Made by a program: the position numbers and the translations under genes
Shown here: piece after piece, positions 58,046 to 64,000 of the stretch
Layout: each line of letters starts with the position of its first letter
Numbering within the stretch: the stretch's first letter is position 1
The notes under the pieces: model-generated
What the model was told of the DNA's origin: nothing
Databases searched by the model: none
Seen by the model: the letters and a program-made list of their open reading frames with translations, nothing else
Source of the DNA: Inia geoffrensis
Lineage: Eukaryota; Chordata; Mammalia; Artiodactyla; Iniidae
Length of the DNA: 64,000 bases
Direction of reading: 5' to 3'
Assembly (NCBI GenBank): GCA_036417435.1
Contig: CM070899.1
Span: 3,973,001 to 4,037,000, forward strand

Positions 58046-59570
58046 GTGTGTAATCATATGGAATCATGTGTGGAATCAATCGTTAAAGAGAAAACAGGAT
58101 TTTACAAAAAACAAAACTAGGAAAATGAAGGTAGCTGGATATTTGTCTTATGAGTGATATGTATTTTTTCCAAATGGCGTATTAAGAGTACTAGCCTGTC
58201 ATCCGTTAATATGATTATGTACATTCACCATGTCGGAGACCTAAAGAGATTTAAAAATTGGTTGCCCATGGAAGTTATTAGGTTTTGTGTGTGTGTGTGT
58301 TTGTATATACATTCAGCGTGTCCAGCCGTTGTATACATTTTGTATACATTTTGTAGGCTGTCAGATAATAACAACAGGGCCGGTATAATCTCCATATCTG
58401 CTTGGAAATGACCAATGTCAGCTTGGAAAGGACCATAAACACCACCACCAAAATTGAGAGCCCTTGTGTGTGAGCGTGTGCCTCTCCGTAGGCTGCAGAA
58501 GTGCAGGGTGCCGTGGAGGGCGGGCTTGCGAGATGGGGGCTCAGAGGCTGTTCCCCTCTGGCACCCCTGGAGGAGGGCTTCCTTCCTCTTCCTCTTGTTG
58601 GAAAGGGGCAGCCAGGGCCCAGGGGCCAGTGCCCCAGGTGCACCTGGCAAGCGGTCCTGGCGCCAGCTAGTCCCTGGCACAAGGAGGCATGAGCAGGGTG
58701 GAAGGTAGGAACATGGACCACAGATGGCCTTGAACAGATCTGACCCCTCTTGGGCCTTGGGCAGCCTTGGAACCTTCCAGAGCCTCACATTCCTTCTATT
58801 GTGTGAAGATTAGCTCATGTCACCCAGATTAGTTGCAGTAACCTGCCATCCCCCTTTGGAAGCAGGGTAGGTGATAGATGCCACTCGGGGTAATAACACC
58901 ACATCCTAGCTGGAAAAGAGGCAACTGCTTTCTGAAGTAGTTTACTTTGATAAGTGCTGGAGGTGGATAAAACAGTTGGATGTCTGTAGAAGTGGTAACA
59001 TATCTGTCCAGTCCTGCCTTCTGTAGATCCGTTTTGCTGAGTGCGCAATTTTTCAGAAGAACTTTTCCTACCTTGCGGTTCTCTTTGTGTTGGAGAGAAA
59101 GAGAAAAAGCCACAACTCACACCATGAATTACTGCCCCACCAGAAGGCCCTTCTAACTTCTCACATTAAGGGCCTGAAAAATTGTTTTTAAAGTCCAGGC
59201 GCTTTCTTACCCAGTTCATTCTGGATAATTGTGCTAGATAATACTGTAAATGTTGAGGGACTTTGTCTATGGACAGCAGAATAGGCCCAGTATTCAAATA
59301 TCTTACATACCTACTATTTTAGAAAATGCACACAATATGCTATTAATTTACTCTCAAGCTATAGAATTAGGTTCAAATCTGTGCACTAAAAACCTTTCAG
59401 ATGACATATTTGAGATAACTTAAGTAGGGTAAAAAACGTTGAGGATTGGATCCACAGATGTAAACCAATTTGTATGAAACATTGTTAATGATCAGTTGTT
59501 TGATTTCATCTGGGTAATATTTAACGCTAGTTTGTGTGCGTAGACAGCGTCTAAATGTGAATCTTGTGTA
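58046..59570. other. Unique sequence, no gene seen
   Basis: A short GT run lies near 58285-58302. No splice-supported exon. Confidence 0.4.
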
Positions 59571-59580
59571 TGAAAAGACA

Positions 59581-59777
59581 TTTTAAAAAATTTTTATTTT
59601 TATTTTATATTGGAGTATACTTGATTTACAATGTTGTGTTAATTTCAGGTGTACAGCAAAGTGATTCACTTACATATATACATATATTATATATATACAT
59701 ATATCCATTCTTTTTCTTTTCCCATATCGGTTATTACAGAATAATAAGTAGAGATCCCTGTGCTATACAGTAGGTCC
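59581..59777 (-). mobile_element. L1 3' end, 5'-truncated, with target-site duplication
   Basis: A short insertion of the reverse L1 3' UTR ('gttaatttcaggtgtacagc', 'cctgtgctatacagtagg'). A 10-bp duplication (tgaaaagaca) flanks it at 59571-59580 and 59778-59787. An AT-dinucleotide patch expanded inside it. Confidence 0.92.
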
Positions 59778-59984
59778 TGAAAAGACAACATTTTTGATTG
59801 AAGCTCTGAAGAGGGATTATGTGATACATTTTTATAAGATGTATTAAAACTGTTTGTATTTTTTCCCTCAAAGAGAACCTCACGTTAAACTCTCCTGCAG
59901 TTCTTTCTATACGTGTCTTCAGTTACTTTGTCTTGAGGCTAAAGGGATTTAATAAGAGCTAGCCTTAATGGCCGTGCCTGCTGC

Positions 59985-60120
59985 TGTTCTGAGGGCCTTG
60001 CCTGTGTTGACTCATTTGTTTCCGGTCTCCGTCCGGTGAGATGGGGTCTCTTATTAACTCCATTTTACAGCCGAGGAAACTGCAGCTCCGTGAGGCTAAA
60101 TGCCTCATCCACACCAGACG
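59985..60120 (-). repeat. MIR SINE, reverse
   Basis: 'cattttacagccgaggaaac' and 'cgtgaggctaaatgcctcat' are in reverse MIR order. Confidence 0.75.
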
Positions 60121-60550
60121 CCAGACTTCAGGAGCCTGCGTGCTTCTCAGTATTAAAGAGGAATCTGAGGATTCTTTGTTTTCAGTGGCAGCTTATCATA
60201 TTACCAACTCTATAATAGTAACCACGAATGGGTGTTAATTAGGGCTACTGGGCAGATTTCACAATGGCAAGTGCTTTGAACTTCCGCTTGAAATACACTT
60301 CTGTTGACAGGCAGCCTGTTATAGCTGTGGAATTTAGAAACATCCACCCAGTGTGGACAGAATCACTGCCTGATGATCAGAGGATGTTTCCAAATTGCAT
60401 TTGTCCCGTGGAAGTGTAAGGGAGAACTACTGTTATATTATAAATACAGGCTCTACAGACATGAGAACTGTTAGCTAAATACTTAATAGGGGAGAGTTAA
60501 AAATACAATTTTAACTAAGAAATCATTCTGTGTTTATCGCGCTCTCTCAC
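60121..60550. other. Unique sequence
   Basis: Nothing recognised. Confidence 0.4.
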
Positions 60551-60554
60551 CTGC

Positions 60555-60690
60555 CAGGTGCTGGGAGAGTCTTCTTTCAGGAGCTCACAGGCTGGTCTGG
60601 CATGAGAGAGACCTAAGTCAAGAGATAATCAGAACATTTCTGGATGGACAGGAAGAGACTTATCAATGTACAAGTGATATAATGGAGATG
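60555..60690 (-). repeat. L2 fragment, reverse
   Basis: 'ccaggtgctgggagagtctt', 'caggagctcacaggctggtc', then 'agataatcagaacatttctg'. Confidence 0.5.
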
Positions 60691-61671
60691 TAAAAAGTGA
60701 ACGTTTTCAAACAACAATCCTCCATTTCTTAAGAATACCAGTAGCTTCAAAAGGAACAAGTTAAACATCAATTTGGGGAATACTAGTAAAGGACAGGAAC
60801 ATGTAATGAAATATTGATTGACGACTGCATGCTATGGAGACCAGAACGGCTCCCTGGGGCTTCCTTATACAGTCCAGACCCGGACAGACCAACACACTGT
60901 TTGGGGAGTACCGGGTACTGCATTTCTGGCATTTGTGTATTTCAGCACATTTGACTTAATGGTTAAGTGAAGTCACCGATGATCAAGTATCCTTGGAGAA
61001 ACCTCTCACCTCCAATAGCCCCTCTACACTGGAGGATCCCCAGAACCCGGGCCGGTGGAGGGTGGGAGGTGATGGGTAAGTGACTTTTAGGCTCCGGGTC
61101 GGTCTCATTAGGGAATCGGACCTGTTTGTGCTCATTTCAAAGCAGAAGAGATACACTTTTAGAGGAAGAAGAGAAACTCAGCTCTAATCCTGCCCACTGG
61201 AGTCCATGGCATAACTTCCAGATGGTGATATTCAGATTCTTTTGATATTCCTCCAGCTAGGAATATGAAATACATATGAGAAAAAAACTTAGGCCCTGGA
61301 AGAAAAGATAAGCGCATCGTAACTACTAAGAATCCTTTGTGTCTAATGAAAGGATCGCTTTCTGGTATGAGTGTCATGAAGTCAGCTATGGGTGCTACTG
61401 GGGTCTAAACTTCACATGGTCCCCCTCCGGGATGTGCGACGTCGTCTGCCTGCTCACTCTGGCTTCCCAGTGCTCCGAACAGGGTCTGGGATGGTGTAGA
61501 TGCTCAGAACTATTGATGACCAAGTGACTTAATGATTGACAGGAATGAATCTAGAATGGGAGGCACTCGCTAGAGAAGTGCCGTTTAGGCAGTGATTTAA
61601 AATATATCAGTAGACCACTGAGAACGTCACGGTGACGTCTGATAATGCAATCGGATTGAACCTTTCCCTAG
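60691..61671. other. Unique sequence, upstream of a candidate exon
   Basis: No gene or repeat recognised. Confidence 0.4.
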
Positions 61672-61828
61672 GTTCTTAAACAACTGCAGAAGAGTCAGGA
61701 AGACCCACGGAGGAATTTCGAAGAAGACACGGCTAATTTACAAACAAGAGCAAAATAGAATGTTGGTGGAACTCAGCGGCACTAAAGACTGCAGCGGACT
61801 GGAAACAAATCGGAAGGCGGGCTCTGTG
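61672..61828 (+). other. Candidate exon A
   Basis: The acceptor 'aacctttccctag' ends at 61671 and the donor GTG|GTGAGTG starts at 61829. The 157-bp block is open in one frame after a single leading base (52 codons). It is basic and polar: 'FLNNCRRVRKTHGG' at the start and 'NRKAGSV' at the end. I do not recognise it. It ends on a codon boundary, which matches the start phase of candidate exon B, so the two could be spliced into one open frame of 103 codons. A frame could also start at the internal ATG ('agaatgttgg', about 61760). Confidence 0.35.
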
Positions 61829-62262
61829 GTGAGTGCGCGCCACGTTTGTTTTTCAGCAGTGATTTTTGAGGATTAATTTTGAGGGGGAAGAGGGAGTTTC
61901 CTTTACACTTTTGTGTAGGATGGCTCTCCACCCTGAACTCTTCTAACCGGACTAAAGAATTTGTTTGGCACACACTCGCTCAAAGCCCAAGGGAAAAAAG
62001 CCAAGTCCCCTTAAGGCTGTCAGCCCTGGAGGACAGGAGTCAGTTTGAAACGTCTTAGTTTGAAGAAGGTGGCAGAATTACATAATTATTCACAACTCAT
62101 AAGAAATTAAAATACCTCTTCCAAATATGAAGTTGTGAGATAACACAAAGCACAAATTCTAGACTTTCGGAGAGCGTGTGCATCGTTTGGCCTCCCACGC
62201 ACAAACCCACATCAGAATGTCTGCGCCACGAACACGCGGCCGCCCTTCCCTGGCTTCCCCAG

Positions 62263-62415
62263 CGTCCCTCCGCACACAAGAGGGGTCCCTCGGAGCGGCT
62301 CCTTCACGATGCTGAGGGGCCGAAGATGCAGCGCGTCGGAGAAGCAGGTGGCCACCCCAAGGCACCCAGGACCACAGAGACACCGCCTCTTGTGCTCATG
62401 GCAAATCCGCATGAG
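62263..62415 (+). other. Candidate exon B
   Basis: The acceptor has a clear pyrimidine tract ('cttccctggcttccccag', ending 62262) and the donor is strong (GAG|GTAAGG, starting 62416). The 153-bp block is exactly 51 codons, open in the phase that follows exon A. It starts 'RPSAHKRGPS' and ends 'MANPHE'. Several CpGs remain in it, which is unusual outside islands. The product is unknown to me. Whether it is translated or part of a long noncoding RNA cannot be told from the window. Confidence 0.4.
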
Positions 62416-62629
62416 GTAAGGAACGATCAAGAAAGTCCTAAAATAAAGGCTCTGGGCGATGGGAGGGCTTGGGGGTGGGGGTGGGCGGAGTATGGAGAAA
62501 TGGTCACATGGGCCCAAGGAGTCTGTCATGCTGGATGGTGGCCTCTGTGCGCTTATCCTGTTTGTGATAAACCGAAAATCATAGCACCTCATTTAAGCAG
62601 ATAGATAAAGCGTCACTCCCTCAGCCTCA

Positions 62630-62775
62630 TTTTGAGGATCTGTCCTGCCTCTCGCCCAGTACTAGGCCCTGGGGCTTCCAAGGCAAGGAAGCTGGGTTCC
62701 TGCTGCAAGGTGCTTATATCACTAGCAGGACAATCAGATGCATAAATCACGAGGGGCTGGACTAGTACCGGTGCA
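62630..62775 (-). repeat. L2 3' region, reverse
   Basis: 'actaggccctggggcttcca' and 'ctgctgcaaggtgcttatat' with 'aatcagatgcataaatcacg'. The G-rich 62.78-63.17 kb stretch may be its diverged continuation. Confidence 0.55.
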
Positions 62776-63430
62776 CTGTGGTCAGGAGAGGAAATGCAGG
62801 GAGGGTGGGCACCCTGAGGCGGGAGAGGGGTGAGCCCTGGAGTGTAGAGTGGCCATGGGCTGAGGGCTGGAGGGAGTGGGAAACCAGGATCGTGTTTGGT
62901 GAAGGGGTGGCCTCAAGGGTGCAGGGCTGCAGAGGTGGGGGGACCTGGTGGCTTTGGGGGACTGACTCTGTGTGCTGCGCCGAGGGGTTAGGACTGACCA
63001 TGGTGGGAGCCGAGGCTGTGGAATTCTCCCAGTTGGGAGGCTCTGTAACCACTGCCAGAGCAGTTTATTGGAGACAGAAGCCTTACCGTGTTGGGCAGAG
63101 GAGTGAGTGGGACGTGAAGGGAGGTAGGTTCTTGAGGATGGAGGCTGTGACTTCCTCCTCCCAGGGTCCGCTCTAGTGCACAAAGTGAGTCCCCAGTTAA
63201 TTGGAAATACTTTCCTCTCTTTCCGTAGACCTTCATTAGCAATGCTCTTTCACCAACCTTATCTTATTCAATTTTAATGAAAGCACATAATCTTGACTTA
63301 GGAAATAGCCTTATGAACTTGACCAAAAAGGAGCAAGGGTTGAACCCCCAGATCTATCCAGTCTGTGTTTTCTCCACTTTTCCTTCTGTATGGGGGGAGG
63401 GGCTTCATAGAGCGTCCCCCCTCCTCCCCC
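62776..63430. other. G-rich then unique sequence, no gene seen
   Basis: Open frames on both strands in the G-rich part follow from composition. Confidence 0.4.
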
Positions 63431-63432
63431 TG

Positions 63433-63458
63433 CCCCCCCCCCCCCCCCCCCCCCCCCC
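63433..63458. repeat. Run of 26 C
   Basis: A pure C homopolymer after a C-rich lead-in, with G26 on the other strand. It is prone to length error and to G-quadruplex or i-motif folding. Confidence 0.95.
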
Positions 63459-63534
63459 GCCGTACGGAAAGCATCTTATCTTTCAGTTGCATGTTAGCTG
63501 CCCAGGACGCACAATTCAAGAAACGGTTTCCACC

Positions 63535-63640
63535 CCATTCTACCAAATACCTACTATCTACCAGGAACACACAAATGGCATGTGGCTGCTGCCCTTTGGG
63601 ATCTCATGGTCTAGAACCTTTGCTTAACGTGGCAGAAATT
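63535..63640 (-). repeat. L2 3' scrap, reverse
   Basis: 'aaatacctactatctaccag' and 'ccctttgggatctcatggtc' fit reverse L2. Confidence 0.5.
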
Positions 63641-63846
63641 GGACAAGATTGAATTCTCTGAAGACAGGATACCCACAGAGAAGTATCAGTGCCATTCTGT
63701 TTGTGTTTGGAAACCCTTTAAGAGATCAGAGAACCAAAGGAAACATGCCACAGTACAACGATTTTTATGAGCGCAAGTCAGTCCCACCTGTGGAGAATTA
63801 CCTAGCCTCTGCCAGTAACTCTGACAGTGAAGGGGTTAAAATAACA

Positions 63847-63852
63847 AATAAA
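63847..63852 (+). promoter_or_regulatory. AATAAA motif
   Basis: It lies in 'aaaataacaaataaatg'. A frame of 68 codons (63649-63855) ends just after it. No acceptor with a good tract precedes that frame, although 'cttatctttcag' ends at 63486. The motif could end a last exon of the transcript containing exons A and B, but that is weak. Confidence 0.2.
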
Positions 63853-64000
63853 TGACTTTATTTAGACTTGAGCGTTTCTGGCATTTTTTTTTCCTAGATT
63901 TTTTTTCCCCCACAGTATTTGATGTGACAGCTTTTGTTTGCTCACACTTGTCTCTCTTTTAAATTTCTCATATCAGCGGTAAAAGCTATTTCTTTTTCCT

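Noticed and set aside
1..64000. CRISPR arrays, operons or other prokaryotic systems
   Set aside because: The sequence is clearly mammalian, with SINEs, LINEs and introns-like signals. No regular repeat-spacer array was seen.

Overview
This is nuclear DNA from a mammal, most likely a cetacean. The best evidence is a set of five tRNA-derived SINEs of the CHR type. They have the typical head (start 'acttccctggtgg', or the reverse 'ccaccagggaagcccc') and several sit between clear target-site duplications. CHR SINEs are established in whales, hippos and ruminants. I see no BovB or Bov-tA (ruminant) and no PRE-1 (pig), so whale or dolphin is the best fit. Old MIR, L2 and L1 copies fill much of the rest. 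Repeat family names come from recognition of the sequence, not from a database search.

Layout. 0-3.4 kb: mixed unique sequence, a SINE, a CA repeat and MIRs. 3.4-7.4 kb: a wrecked ERVL-type endogenous retrovirus on the minus strand (reverse transcriptase, RNase H-side, integrase and dUTPase remnants), cut by a SINE. 8-20 kb: GC-moderate sequence with L2 and MIR and a possible minus-strand terminal exon near 18.1-18.5 kb. 20.2-28.2 kb: an AT-rich LINE graveyard with a younger L1 inside an older L1. 28-46 kb: mostly unique sequence with scattered MIR, L2, L1 tails, SINEs and old unassigned repeats. 46.5-48.8 kb: a strong CpG island of about 2.3 kb, the only clear promoter-like element. 49-64 kb: repeat-poor flank, then unique sequence with a few repeats and two phase-compatible candidate exons at 61.7 and 62.3 kb.

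I recognise no known protein-coding gene. Nearly all long open frames are chance frames in GC-rich DNA. The real candidates are single exons judged by splice and poly(A) signals. They could belong to long noncoding RNAs or to an unrecognised gene running out of the CpG island. The island beside low-repeat DNA resembles the surroundings of a regulatory gene, but that is inference. I found no operon, CRISPR array, rRNA gene or convincing intact tRNA gene, and no evidence of a new biological system. The items most worth checking are the exon pair at 61.7-62.4 kb, the minus-strand terminal exon at 18.1-18.5 kb, and the divergent splice donors in the CpG island.
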